DNA from: an uncultured Alphaproteobacteria bacterium
GTDB taxonomy: Bacteria > Pseudomonadota > Alphaproteobacteria > SP197
Assembly: GCA_943787175.1 (NCBI GenBank)
Contig: CALSLK010000006.1
Coordinates: 310,001 to 374,000 of the forward strand
Direction: 5' to 3'
Length of the DNA: 64,000 nt
Positions within the stretch are counted from its first letter, which is position 1; every line of letters begins with the position of its first letter. The notes below the pieces were generated by a model. That model was not told where the DNA came from. It made no database searches and worked only from the letters and a program-made list of their open reading frames with translations. Both the position numbers and the translations under genes were made by a program. Below are positions 7,785-16,732 of the stretch, one piece after another.

Positions 7785-8987
7785 ATGGAAATTCGCGACT
7801 ACGAGGCCCGGCTCAACCAGAGGGTCGGAAAAAGCGAACTTGCCTTTCCCATGGCCGAGTACGAAACCCGCATGGCGGCAACGCGGCGGGCGATGGACGA
7901 GCAGGCCATCGATACGCTGCTCGTCACCCATGCCTGTGATCTCAACTACCTGACCGGCTATGACACCCTGGGCACCGACATCTATGCCTGCCTGATTCTG
8001 CCCCGGGAAGGCGAGCCCGTCCTGCACACCATGACGGTGGAGATTCCCGCGGCAGTCGCCACCACATGGGTTGATGATCGTGTCTTTGCCAACTGGTACG
8101 ACCCGGCAGGCATGGACGAACAGCTTTGTGCGCTGCTTGACGCACGCGGAATGGCGCGGGGCCGCATCGGTATCCAGCCCAAACGTGTGGGCATGCGCGC
8201 CGATATGCCGGCCAGCCTGGCACGCCATCTTGAAGACGCCACCCTGGTGGATATGACCGACCTGATCGGCACGCTGCGCCTGATCAAGTCACCGGCTGAA
8301 ATCGATTGCCTGCGCCGGGCTGCAGTCCTCACGGGCATCGGCGTTCAGGCATCGCTGGATGTCATCCGGCCAGGCATTCTCGATAACGACGTCTGTCGCG
8401 CTGGTTACGACGCGATGGTTGGTGCAGGTGCAGATTTCCTGTCGATTCAACCTATCGTGACCAGCGGAAAACGGGCCGGCGGCTTCCACCAGATGCACCG
8501 GCGCGTGCCGATTGAAGCTGGTGACAGCGTCTTCATGGAGTATGGCGGCTGCTTCAAGCGCTACACCGCACCCATGATGCGCTGCGCCTTTCTGGGTGAA
8601 CCCGATGCCGAGATGCGGGGGCTGGAAGAGGCCGTGAAGGCAACCACGGCTTCCATCATCGAAAACGCCCGGCCCGGTCGGATCGGCCACGACATCGCTG
8701 TTGAAGCCAGCCGGGCCCACGCAGCCATTGATGATCTGGCCTATTTCCCGGGCGCCTATGGCTACACCATCGGCGTGGGGTACCCGCCGACCTGGGCCGA
8801 CACAATCGGGTTCCTCCATGTCGGCAGCGACCTGGAACTAAAGCCAGGCATGACCTTTCACCTGCCCATCGGCATCCGTGTGCCGGGGCGTTATGGCATC
8901 AGCCTGAGCGAAAGCATCCTGATTACCGAGACCGGTTGCGAAGTCCTGACCGGCATGCCGCGGGAACTTGCGGTGCTCAAGGTCTAG
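7785..8987 (+). CDS. M24 family (Xaa-Pro peptidase/creatinase-like) protein
   Basis: 400-residue pita-bread-fold protein: N-terminal creatinase_N domain (residues ~25-150) and C-terminal M24 domain (~160-395). The start at 7785 is preceded by GGAG ten bases upstream; the longer frame from 7371 is antisense to the gene before it. Aminopeptidases of this family coordinate metal with D-D-H-E-E, but the first two ligand regions here read FMEYGGCFKRYTAPMMRC, so the paired Asp is missing. This resembles creatinase and ectoine hydrolase (DoeA), which do not use the metal centre. It is probably a C-N hydrolase of a small compound; the substrate is unknown. Confidence 0.88.
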   Translation: MEIRDYEARLNQRVGKSELAFPMAEYETRMAATRRAMDEQAIDTLLVTHACDLNYLTGYDTLGTDIYACLILPREGEPVLHTMTVEIPAAVATTWVDDRVFANWYDPAGMDEQLCALLDARGMARGRIGIQPKRVGMRADMPASLARHLEDATLVDMTDLIGTLRLIKSPAEIDCLRRAAVLTGIGVQASLDVIRPGILDNDVCRAGYDAMVGAGADFLSIQPIVTSGKRAGGFHQMHRRVPIEAGDSVFMEYGGCFKRYTAPMMRCAFLGEPDAEMRGLEEAVKATTASIIENARPGRIGHDIAVEASRAHAAIDDLAYFPGAYGYTIGVGYPPTWADTIGFLHVGSDLELKPGMTFHLPIGIRVPGRYGISLSESILITETGCEVLTGMPRELAVLKV

Positions 8988-8994
8988 AGCAGGA

Positions 8995-11900
8995 TCACGC
9001 CGACACGGGTTTGTCGCGGCCCCACCGGTCGCGGCTGAACCACTTGCGTCGATCACGACGCGGCGGCTTTGGTTCACCACCATGACCGCGACGACCACGC
9101 CACCAGCCCCCGACATTCTCGCGCAGCATCAGGGCGCTTGGCGTGACAATCAGTGTCAGCATGGTTGCAAAAGCCAGCCCGAAGACGATGGCGCTGGCAA
9201 GCTGCACCCACCATTGGGTCGAAGGTCCGCCGACCTGAATATTGCGGCTGAAGAAGTCGATGTTGACCGCCAGCACCATGGGCATCAGACCCAGGATGGT
9301 GGTGATCGTGGTCAGCATGACGGGACGCAGGCGTTGCGCACCGGTGCGCAGGATCGCCTCCATGGGATCTTTCACGGTCTGTCGCAGGCGGTCGAAGGTA
9401 TCGATCAGCACGATGTTGTTGTTGACCACAATACCGGCCAGCGCGATCACGCCAATGCCCGACATGACGATGCCGAAGGGCTTGCCCGTGACCAGCAACC
9501 CGATCATGACACCAATGGTCGACATGATGACGGCCGAGAGAATCAGGAAGGCTGAATAGAAGCTGTTGAACTGGGTGACCAGAATGATCGCCATCAGGAA
9601 GAGCGCAATGGCAAAGGCCTTCATGAGAAAGTCGGCGGCTTGGGCTTGGTCCTCGTTCTCTCCGCGGAACTCGACCGTGACCCGGGGGTCGATGCCGGCC
9701 TGGGCAACCCATTGCGTGAGCTCCTGCACCACGGCATCGGCCAGCACGCCCTCAGCCAGATCAGCCTTGAGCGTCATCACACGTTTGCCATCGACACGGT
9801 CGATGGTTCCGACCTTGGGTGCGGCTTCGCGGGTCACGAAGTTCGAGACCGGTACCAACCCGAACTCGGTTTCGACCCGCAGGCGATCGAGCTGGTCGAG
9901 TGTGCGCCATTCCGTGGGGAAGCGGGCGCGCACGTCGATCTCGTCCTTGGAATCGTCGGGCCGCATGGTCGAGAGCTGCAGGCCATTCGTCACCAGACGG
10001 ATCACGCCGCCAATGGCCGAAATGTCGGTGCCGAACTTGGCGGCCTGGGCGCGGTCGACCTCGATCTCCCATTCGATCCCGGGCAGCGGTCGGCTGTCCT
10101 CGATATCGATCAGCATCTCGTCCATCGAATCCATGTGCTCACGGATCATGGCCACGACCGGTTCGATCAGTTCAAGATCAATGGCCGAGACCTGGATCTG
10201 GATCGGTTTGCCCTCAGCGGGTCCACCCTGCTGACCGCGCGGTTCGATCGTGATGCCGGCCAGATCCGCGGTGCGGCGACGCACCTCTTCGAAGATCTCG
10301 ACGGCAGGCTCGCGCAGTTCCCAATCGGTCAGTTCGACGCTGATGACGCCGATCACGTCTTCGGCTTCATCGCCCGCACCACCGCCACCGCCTGAGCTTG
10401 CGCCGACGCGGGTGTAGATCGTGTCGAAGACTTCCATGTCGAGAATGCGATTCTCGACTTCGCGCATCAGTTCGTCCTGCTCCCAGATCGAGAGATTGCC
10501 GCGCGCGTGGACCTGGAAAACAGCCTGTTCGGGCTCGATGTCGGGGAAAAACTCGACACCCTTGCCCAGTACGCCATAGGTCATCTGCACGCCGATCAGC
10601 ACGGCCACGGCAATGGCTAGCACCTTGGCTGGATGGCCAAGGGCAAGACGCAACACGCTGAGGTAACCCCCCGCAAACCCGCCGACATCGCTGAGGTCAC
10701 CCGCGCTGTCACCGGCAACTGCCCTGGCTTTTTCGCTGTCGGTCGCGCCGGTTTTGCCGACCAGCGAACCCAGGGTGGGAATGAAGACCAGCGCCATGGC
10801 AAGGGAGGCCGACAGCGTGGCGATCAGCGTGATGGGCAGGAACTTCATGAACTCGCCCACGATGCCCGGCCAGAACATCAGCGGCAGGAACGCCACCAGC
10901 GTCGTCATGGTCGAGGCGGTGATGGGCCAGGCCATGCGTGTGGACGCGGTGAGGTAGGCTTCACGGCGGTTGACGCCTTCGGCCATCTTGCGGTCGGCGT
11001 ATTCGGTGACGACGATGGCACCGTCGACCAGCATGCCCACGGCCAGGATCAGGCTGAACAGCACCACGACGTTCATGGTGAGCCCTGCCGAGGAAAGCAC
11101 CAGGATGCCCGCCAGGAAGGAACCCGGAATGGCGACACCGACCAGGGCGGCCGTGCGCCAGCCAAGGGCCCAGACAATGACGACCATGACCAGCAGGATG
11201 GCTGACAGCACATTGTTCTGAAGGTCGTTCAGCATCTGTCTGATGTCGCTTGAGCGATCCTGGGAAAACGCCACTTCGACACCAGTAGGCCACCCGGCGC
11301 TGGCTGCGGTCACAACCTCGCGGACCTGCTCGATGGTCTCGATGATGTTCTCGCCCGTGCGTTTGGAGACTTCGATGGCAAGGGCCGGGTCACCATGGAC
11401 GCGCGCGAAACTCTCAGGGTCCTTGAAGGTTCGGCTGACTTCGCCGATGTCGCGCACCAGCGTGACGGCATCGCCTTCGATCTTGACCGGCAGATCGAGC
11501 AGATCGGTCGCCCCCTCCAGCAGGCCCGGCACCTTGACGCCGAAGCGCCCGGCACCCGTGTCGAGCGATCCCGCGGCGACCAGAACGTTCGAACGGTTCA
11601 CGAAATCGATCAGCTCGCGCGCATCCAGCGTGTAGCTTTCGACCAGCATGGGGTCGATGACGATCTCGACCAGTTCCTCGCGCTCGCCCTGGATCGGCGC
11701 CTCGAGCACTTCGGGAAGGCCTTCGATTTCATCCTGGAGATCACGGGCAAGGCGCAACAATGTGCGTTCGGGCACAGGTCCAGAAAGCGTGACGACCAGC
11801 ACAGGGAAAAGCGACAGGTTGACCTCGTGCACGGTCGGCTCGTCGGTTTCCTCGGGCAGTTCCGGCTTGGCCAGATCAACCTTGGCGCGCACGTCATCGA

Positions 11901-12216
11901 TCGCGATATCGGGGTTGAACCCGGCATCGAACTCCAGCACGACATTGGCGCCACCTTCATAGGCGCTCGAGGTCATCTCCTTGACGCCCTCGATCCCGCG
12001 CAACTCCTGTTCCATGGGACGGATCAGCAGACGCTCGGCATCACCGGGCGAGATACCCTCGTGATTCATCGAGACGTAGATGATCGGAATGTCGATGTCG
12101 GGATCGGATTCCTTGGGAATGTTGATATAGGCGACCGTACCGCTGACCAGAATCAGGGCAAGCAGCAGCAGAACGGTGCGGGGCCGCGAGAAGGCTGCCT
12201 TGATGATCGCAATCAC
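8995..12216 (-). CDS. RND efflux transporter permease subunit
   Basis: 1073-residue inner-membrane pump of the hydrophobe/amphiphile-efflux RND type: one TM helix at the N-terminus (RPRTVLLLLALILVSGTV), a large periplasmic porter domain, TM2-6 (~residues 335-480), a second porter domain, and TM8-12 to ~1020, then a basic tail. The TM4 proton-relay motif is VGMLVDGAIVVTEYADRK, with a single Asp-Gly where AcrB has Asp-Asp; TM10 has GIVVNNNIVLID. It overlaps the adaptor gene by four bases, as in standard adaptor-pump operons. No outer-membrane factor is nearby, so a TolC-like partner must be encoded elsewhere. The substrate is unknown. Confidence 0.95.
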   Translation of the reverse strand: MIAIIKAAFSRPRTVLLLLALILVSGTVAYINIPKESDPDIDIPIIYVSMNHEGISPGDAERLLIRPMEQELRGIEGVKEMTSSAYEGGANVVLEFDAGFNPDIAIDDVRAKVDLAKPELPEETDEPTVHEVNLSLFPVLVVTLSGPVPERTLLRLARDLQDEIEGLPEVLEAPIQGEREELVEIVIDPMLVESYTLDARELIDFVNRSNVLVAAGSLDTGAGRFGVKVPGLLEGATDLLDLPVKIEGDAVTLVRDIGEVSRTFKDPESFARVHGDPALAIEVSKRTGENIIETIEQVREVVTAASAGWPTGVEVAFSQDRSSDIRQMLNDLQNNVLSAILLVMVVIVWALGWRTAALVGVAIPGSFLAGILVLSSAGLTMNVVVLFSLILAVGMLVDGAIVVTEYADRKMAEGVNRREAYLTASTRMAWPITASTMTTLVAFLPLMFWPGIVGEFMKFLPITLIATLSASLAMALVFIPTLGSLVGKTGATDSEKARAVAGDSAGDLSDVGGFAGGYLSVLRLALGHPAKVLAIAVAVLIGVQMTYGVLGKGVEFFPDIEPEQAVFQVHARGNLSIWEQDELMREVENRILDMEVFDTIYTRVGASSGGGGGAGDEAEDVIGVISVELTDWELREPAVEIFEEVRRRTADLAGITIEPRGQQGGPAEGKPIQIQVSAIDLELIEPVVAMIREHMDSMDEMLIDIEDSRPLPGIEWEIEVDRAQAAKFGTDISAIGGVIRLVTNGLQLSTMRPDDSKDEIDVRARFPTEWRTLDQLDRLRVETEFGLVPVSNFVTREAAPKVGTIDRVDGKRVMTLKADLAEGVLADAVVQELTQWVAQAGIDPRVTVEFRGENEDQAQAADFLMKAFAIALFLMAIILVTQFNSFYSAFLILSAVIMSTIGVMIGLLVTGKPFGIVMSGIGVIALAGIVVNNNIVLIDTFDRLRQTVKDPMEAILRTGAQRLRPVMLTTITTILGLMPMVLAVNIDFFSRNIQVGGPSTQWWVQLASAIVFGLAFATMLTLIVTPSALMLRENVGGWWRGRRGHGGEPKPPRRDRRKWFSRDRWGRDKPVSA

Positions 12217-13325
12217 GGCGCCTGGGAGAAGGACGAACCTTCAACCTCCACCGGTTCGACCACCTCACCGTCGGTGACGTAGTCATGGCCCACAGTGATC
12301 AACGTGACCTCATAAGGCAGTCCGGCAACCCAGAGTCCGCCCACCTTGTCAGCCACGATGGTGACGGGAGCAAACTGCACCTTGTTGTCTTCTGTAATGA
12401 GTTTGACGCCCAGCGTCCCGTCATCACCCAGAGACAACGCAGAGGGCGAGATGAAATGGCTGGTGATGGTATCAAGCGGCAGGATGACATCGGCAGTCAG
12501 TCCTGAGGGAATGGCATAGGTTTCGTTCGCCCCTTCCAGTTCGACCGGGAAGGTGCGGGTTTCAGGTTCGGCAACCTGCCCAACGAAGCGCACGATACCC
12601 TGGACGACCTCACCGGTAACCAGGCGGGCACGCCCGATGTCGCCGACACTGATACGTCCGATCTCGCGTTCGCTGACCGAGGCAATGACAATGACGGGAT
12701 CCAGGTCGAAGATCTGACCAACCTGATCGGCTTCACCAAAGCCTTCGGTGACAACATCACCCAATTCAATGTTGAGACTGTTCAGCACGCCCGAAAACGG
12801 CGCCTTGACGTCTGTGCGCTCGATATCAAGCCGGATGGCAGCCAGTTCAGCGTGTGCATTGCGGAGTTCGGCCAATGCCTCGGCATTCGCGGTCTGGGCA
12901 CGCCAGCCGCTTTCGGCAAGTTCCGAAGAGGCGTCAAAGGCGACCTGATACTGCTGCACAAGCGCCTGGGCACGCGCGAGCTGTTCGGGCCGATCGTCAG
13001 CGGCAATGCGCGCGATCACCTGGCCTTCTTCGACGAATTGGCCTTCTTCAACCAGAATCTCGCTGATGCGCCCGGATGTCTGAACACGCAACGAAACCGC
13101 ACGGTTTGCTTCCGTACGGCCGGTAACCGTGAGCTCAAGGACATAGGGTTCGCTGACGCTTTGGCGCACGCGAACCTGTGTGGCTTCGCGTTCGGGCTGA
13201 TCCGAATCCGTGACGGCATCGTCAGTGCTGGTGGTCGCGGGGGCTTCGTCGCCAAACTGGCCCGACAAAACCCAGACCGTGGCCCCGATCGCAAGTGCGA
13301 CGGCCAGGATGTGGGATGATTTCAT
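12213..13325 (-). CDS. RND efflux periplasmic adaptor (membrane fusion protein)
   Basis: 370-residue HlyD/AcrA-type adaptor. An N-terminal anchor (HILAVALAIGATVWVLSG) is followed by a linker, the lipoyl half-motifs (SGRISEILVEEGQFVEEGQVIARI and VKAPFSGVLNSLNIELGDVV), a short coiled-coil hairpin between them (~residues 120-170), and beta-barrel and membrane-proximal domains. It bridges the pump encoded next to an outer-membrane channel in the periplasm. It is the first gene of the operon, with ATGA overlap with the permease gene. Confidence 0.93.
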   Translation of the reverse strand: MKSSHILAVALAIGATVWVLSGQFGDEAPATTSTDDAVTDSDQPEREATQVRVRQSVSEPYVLELTVTGRTEANRAVSLRVQTSGRISEILVEEGQFVEEGQVIARIAADDRPEQLARAQALVQQYQVAFDASSELAESGWRAQTANAEALAELRNAHAELAAIRLDIERTDVKAPFSGVLNSLNIELGDVVTEGFGEADQVGQIFDLDPVIVIASVSEREIGRISVGDIGRARLVTGEVVQGIVRFVGQVAEPETRTFPVELEGANETYAIPSGLTADVILPLDTITSHFISPSALSLGDDGTLGVKLITEDNKVQFAPVTIVADKVGGLWVAGLPYEVTLITVGHDYVTDGEVVEPVEVEGSSFSQAP

Positions 13326-13558
13326 CGATCTTCCGCCTGTTCCATCAGCAGGGATTGCCGGCCATCGTTACAAACAAGGCCATGACACGCTCCTTTAGCA
13401 CATGCCGGACCCAACGTGATCCCGCATGCATGAACGCCCTGATACGAAGTTAGATGGTCAGTCGGATCAGCCAATCAAGTCCTGGTTGCAGCGCGATACT
13501 GCCAACCACCAGGTTTTCCGGCTGGTCCATGAGGTTGGACCAACCGGATCACACTTGA

Positions 13559-13720
13559 TCAGATGCCGTTCGAAATACGCTGGCGGTAGATCGGGCTGTC
13601 GACGACCGTGACGCGCTCAAGGTTGAGGTCACGAAGCTGACGAGACGACAGCATGTCAAGCTCGTGGCGTGCGACTGCACGGTTGCGCATGGATTTGAAG
13701 CTGTTGAGGAGCTTGGACAT
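13559..13720 (-). CDS. DUF1127 family small protein
   Basis: 53-residue protein: Met at 13720, stop 13559-13561. An Arg-rich N-terminal helix (LLNSFKSMRNRAVARHEL) is followed by the DUF1127 core LSSRQLRDLNLERV. A good ribosome binding site (GAAGGTGA) lies eight bases upstream. DUF1127 (YjiS-like) proteins of alphaproteobacteria include regulators of RNA turnover and phosphate/carbon metabolism, but the role of this one is unknown. The preceding 233 bp towards the RND operon (13326-13558) contain no convincing gene. Confidence 0.75.
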   Translation of the reverse strand: MSKLLNSFKSMRNRAVARHELDMLSSRQLRDLNLERVTVVDSPIYRQRISNGI

Positions 13721-13870
13721 TGTCATTCACCTTCGTCTGCTAAGACGTCGGCGGTCCATTTCGGGGCCGTCGGCGCGTTGTTGATAACGAACAGATGCGC
13801 CTGAGCGATCGATTCAACAAGCGGTCGGGTTGCAGCTCAGGTGTGCAAAAAACGCGTGGCTGGAAGCCGC

Positions 13871-13898
13871 AGAAAACCTCGCCTTTTTGCGAGGTCAT
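13871..13898 (-). terminator. rho-independent terminator after purC
   Basis: On the minus strand ACCTCGC - loop - GCGAGGT is followed by TTTTCT, directly downstream of the purC stop codon at 13905. The stem is short but GC-rich. Confidence 0.6.
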
Positions 13899-13904
13899 GA
13901 AATC

Positions 13905-14795
13905 TCAGGGCGTTTTCTGAAAGGTCTCTCCGGTCAGCCGCTCATAGGCTTCGACATAACGGCCACGAGTCTTCATGACGATGTCGTCGGGAAGCTCAGG
14001 CCCCGGTGCCGTCTTGTTCCAGTGGGTCAGGGTTTCGAGCCAATCACGGACAAACTGTTTGTCGAAACTGGGCGGTGACATGCCGGGCCGGTATTGGTCC
14101 GCCGGCCAGTAGCGCGAACTGTCGCTGGTGAGGCATTCATCGACCAGAATGAGTTCGCCATCGACCAGGCCCATTTCGAACTTGGTATCGGCCAGGATGA
14201 TCCCGCGTTCGGCTGCATAGGCAGACCCGGCCGCATAAAGCGCCAGGGTCAGATCACGCGCCTGCTCTGCCAGATCCACCCCGACCGTGGCGACCATTTC
14301 ATCAAATCCGATGGTGATGTCGTGGTCGCCCAAATCAGCCTTGGTCGAGGGTGTGAAGATGGCTTGCGGCAGTTTCTCGGCCTGTTGCAGGCCCGGCGGC
14401 AACGCAATCCCAGAGATCGCACCGCTCGCCTGATAGTCCTTCCAGCCACTGCCCACGACGTAACCACGGGCGATGCATTCGACCGGCAGCACCTTTGCCT
14501 TGCGCACGATCACGGCCCGACCGGCAAGCCAGGCCCGTTCGTCATCCTCCAACTCCAGTTCGGAGAGATCCGACGTGATGACGTGGTTGGGCATGAGTTC
14601 GGCCAGGCGTTCGAACCAGAACAGCGAAAGACCATTCAGCAACGCGCCTTTGTCGGGAATCGGCGTCGGCATCACGACATCAAAAGCACTGATGCGATCG
14701 CTGGCGACCATCAGCAGGCGATCGCCCAGGTCATAGACATCACGGACCTTGCCGCGCGCAGCAAGAGGCAGGTGTTTGAGAGTCTGGTTATCCAT
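13905..14795 (-). CDS. purC: phosphoribosylaminoimidazole-succinocarboxamide synthase
   Basis: 296-residue SAICAR synthetase, which joins CAIR and aspartate with ATP in de novo purine synthesis. Recognisable segments are [19 protein letters not shown] (ATP-binding loop), [32 protein letters not shown] (the SAICAR synthetase signature), ADTKFEMG and [17 protein letters not shown]. The start at 14795 ([10 protein letters not shown]) has AGG eight bases upstream; the extension to 14849 has no support. It belongs to the stand-alone ~300-residue class rather than the short PurC linked to purS. Its upstream region contains the first large repeat element. Confidence 0.95.
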   Translation of the reverse strand: MDNQTLKHLPLAARGKVRDVYDLGDRLLMVASDRISAFDVVMPTPIPDKGALLNGLSLFWFERLAELMPNHVITSDLSELELEDDERAWLAGRAVIVRKAKVLPVECIARGYVVGSGWKDYQASGAISGIALPPGLQQAEKLPQAIFTPSTKADLGDHDITIGFDEMVATVGVDLAEQARDLTLALYAAGSAYAAERGIILADTKFEMGLVDGELILVDECLTSDSSRYWPADQYRPGMSPPSFDKQFVRDWLETLTHWNKTAPGPELPDDIVMKTRGRYVEAYERLTGETFQKTP

Positions 14796-14870
14796 GGAAA
14801 CCTGAAGCGCAGAAATGAGGAGGCGGGACATTATCAGGTGTCGCACCACGCGCGGTCTGTTTTTTTATAG

Positions 14871-14896
14871 CCTCAGACGCCGGCGCGCGTTCCGCT
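14871..14896. repeat. isolated left arm of the dispersed inverted-end repeat
   Basis: CCTCAGACGCCGGCGCGCGT and the six bases after it match the outer arm of the 252-bp element that begins 38 bp further on, giving a tandem arm. The same arrangement precedes the copy at 26546. Confidence 0.6.
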
Positions 14897-14908
14897 CTAG
14901 TTTTCAAG

Positions 14909-15160
14909 CCTCAGTCGCCGGCGTTCACTCCGTTCACTTGGCTAACGCCGCATGCGCGGCGGGGTCGCAGTCGCTCCCCGTCGGCCCAAAGAGGCCTCCC
15001 CATGAACGCACCACCTGAACTGTTGGTGAGACGCACCCACCACCGCTGGTGAGCAGGCATTCGGCGGCGAGAGCGAAGCGGCCGCCGACCGGTGCGACCG
15101 CACCGGCGCGCCGACAGGCGCGGGAGCCAAGCATGCGGAGCATGCGCCCGGCGTTTGAGG
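14909..15160. repeat. dispersed 252-bp repeat with inverted ends, copy A
   Basis: The element starts CCTCAGTCGCCGGCGTTCAC and ends GCGCCCGGCGTTTGAGG. The two ends are imperfect inverted repeats of ~40 bp that include the core TTGGCTAACGCC / complement of GGnnnAGCCAAG. The interior is strongly conserved with copies B (16407-16658) and C (26546-26798). No transposase or intact ORF is inside; the frames that look conserved follow from DNA conservation. It lies between the DUF1127 gene terminator and the purC promoter region. Probably a non-autonomous MITE/REPIN-type element. Confidence 0.8.
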
Positions 15161-15200
15161 GAACAAAGAAAAAGGGCGGACCTGGCTGGGTCCGCCCTTT
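15161..15200 (-). terminator. rho-independent terminator after DUF1127 gene
   Basis: Perfect inverted repeat AAGGGCGGACC / GGTCCGCCCTT with a six-base loop; on the minus strand it is followed by TTTTTCTTTG. It terminates transcription of the DUF1127 gene whose stop is at 15228 and shields the repeat and purC. Confidence 0.85.
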
Positions 15201-15227
15201 AGAGCGCTTCACTCCGTCCGCCCGTCA

Positions 15228-15398
15228 TCATGAGCGACGGAAGAGTTCGTTGTAGACGGGGCCGCCATCAAGGGTGAGGTCACCCATTTCGGGCAGGCCG
15301 ATATCGGCACGCAGGCGTGCATCCAGACGCGAAACTTCACGCTGGGTTGCGCTCTTGCGGCGCCAGGTACGGTAGTCGTTCATCATGTCGCGCAGCAT
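15228..15398 (-). CDS. DUF1127 family small protein
   Basis: 56-residue protein. ATG at 15398 is preceded by GGAG with proper spacing; the longer frame to 15476 lacks a comparable site. The core QREVSRLDARLRADIGLPE is the classic DUF1127 motif (R-E-L-x-R-L-D-x-R-x-L-x-D-I-G-L). It has a good terminator downstream and is a monocistronic unit. Function within the YjiS-like family is unknown. Confidence 0.85.
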   Translation of the reverse strand: MLRDMMNDYRTWRRKSATQREVSRLDARLRADIGLPEMGDLTLDGGPVYNELFRRS

Positions 15399-15661
15399 CG
15401 GATTCTCCATAAAGGCTGAGGCGGTTAAAGAGCTGTCGGAGGCGCCGCGGCATTGGGCGTTGAAGCCGAAGCTCACAACGGGGGCATCCAGCGCCGTCTA
15501 CGGGGGAGGAGACGTCGGCGCCTCCGACCAACTCTATGTAGGGGTCAGGGGCGATTCGACAATTGAGTTCGCCACGCAGGAGGCCTGCGGAAAACGCATG
15601 GCTTGCACCGATCAGAACTTCGCGGCAGTGTCGGCCAAACCCGTTTCCTGGAGCCTGATTG

Positions 15662-16381
15662 ATGACCCGCATTCTGACCCTGGAATTCTGGCCGACCTGC
15701 CATCTGGGCGAAATCGCCAAGGTGTTCGACGCACGCGGTGCGCGGGCCGACTATCAGCGCATTGAAGAAGGCGACGCGATCCCGGCCGATCACGAGGATT
15801 GGGACGGCCTGGTGATGCTGGGCGGCCCGCAATACGCCGAGGACGACGCCGGATATCCCTATCTGGCCGATGCAGCCGCACTGGCGCGCGCCTTCCACGA
15901 TGCCGGCAAGCCGGTGATGGGTGTCTGCCTGGGCAGTCAGATCCTGGCGCGCGCCCTGGGCGGCAGAGTCACCAAGCAAGGCTGGACAGAGCTGGGTTTC
16001 ATCGAACTTTCACCCACTCCGGCGGCCAAGGACGACCCGCTTCTGGCCGGTATCGCACCAACCAGGCTGGTGCAGTTTCACGAAGACACGTTCGCAATTC
16101 CACCCGGTGCCACGCATCTGCTGACCGGCGAGAACTGCGCCAACCAGGCCTATCGTTCCGGAGCCAGCTATGGCTTCCAGTGCCATTTCGAATGTTCGAC
16201 CGACCTCTGGAAAGAGTGGCTCACCGGCATGGATGACCATCTGCTGGCCACCGATGCCGATTACCACGCCAACTGGCCGAGGGATTTCGAGAAACACGAA
16301 GCCGACTCGCTGGTGTTCTGCGAGATCGTCTCCGGGCGCTGGCTGGATCTGGTCGAAGCAAGATTGGCGAAGGCTGCATAG
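15662..16381 (+). CDS. type 1 glutamine amidotransferase
   Basis: 239-residue class I glutamine amidotransferase domain protein. The nucleophile Cys is in GVCLGSQILARALGG, and the catalytic His in YGFQCHFECS is followed by Glu. DGLVMLGGPQYAEDD is the usual glycine-rich oxyanion strand. It resembles the stand-alone GMP-synthase-like amidotransferases (for example gamma-glutamyl-putrescine/-anilide hydrolase type) rather than a biosynthetic subunit. ATG 15662 is preferred over TTG 15659; GGAG lies about ten bases upstream. It is followed within 26 bp by repeat copy B. Confidence 0.88.
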   Translation: MTRILTLEFWPTCHLGEIAKVFDARGARADYQRIEEGDAIPADHEDWDGLVMLGGPQYAEDDAGYPYLADAAALARAFHDAGKPVMGVCLGSQILARALGGRVTKQGWTELGFIELSPTPAAKDDPLLAGIAPTRLVQFHEDTFAIPPGATHLLTGENCANQAYRSGASYGFQCHFECSTDLWKEWLTGMDDHLLATDADYHANWPRDFEKHEADSLVFCEIVSGRWLDLVEARLAKAA

Positions 16382-16406
16382 TTTTGTGCCCTTGATTGTC
16401 TTTTAG

Positions 16407-16658
16407 CCTCAGTCGCCGGCGTTCACTCCGTTCACTTGGCTAACGCCGCATGCGCGGTGGGGTCGCAGTCGCTCCCCGTCGGCCCAAACGGGCCTCCCCA
16501 TGAACGCGCCACCTGAGCTGTTGGTGAGACGCACCCACCACTGGCGGTGAGCAGGCATTCGGCGGCGAGAGCGAAGCCGCCGCCGACCAGTACGACGGCA
16601 CCGGCGCGCCAATTGGCGCGTAAGCCAAGCGTGCGGAGCACGCGCCCGGCGTTTGAGG
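16407..16658. repeat. dispersed 252-bp repeat with inverted ends, copy B
   Basis: Same length and end structure as copy A: CCTCAGTCGCCGGCGTTCAC to GTTTGAGG. It fills most of the space between the convergent amidotransferase and LolA-like genes. Single-base differences from copy A occur throughout, with partly compensatory changes in the arms, as expected for a structured element. Confidence 0.8.
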
Positions 16659-16673
16659 GAACAGACAAAAATA

Positions 16674-16699
16674 GCGGAGCACGCGCCCGACGATTGAGG
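16674..16699. repeat. isolated right arm of the dispersed repeat
   Basis: GCGGAGCACGCGCCCGACGA plus TTGAGG repeats the right arm of copy B after a short A-rich spacer, so arms occur in tandem at this end too. Confidence 0.6.
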
Positions 16700-16732
16700 C
16701 TACAAGACACAGAGAACAAAAAGGCTCCTACC

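Noticed and set aside
9566..11635. Several 130-250-aa plus-strand frames opposite the RND pump
   Set aside because: Shadows of a GC-rich gene; no start signals or family wording.
13426..13611. 61-aa plus-strand frame before the DUF1127 gene
   Set aside because: No ribosome binding site, overlaps the opposite-strand DUF1127 gene end, not protein-like.
14934..15212. 92-aa minus-strand frame (and its counterparts at 16432-16719 and 26579-26854)
   Set aside because: These lie in the 252-bp repeat copies; similarity between them follows from DNA repetition, with no ribosome binding sites and unrelated ends.
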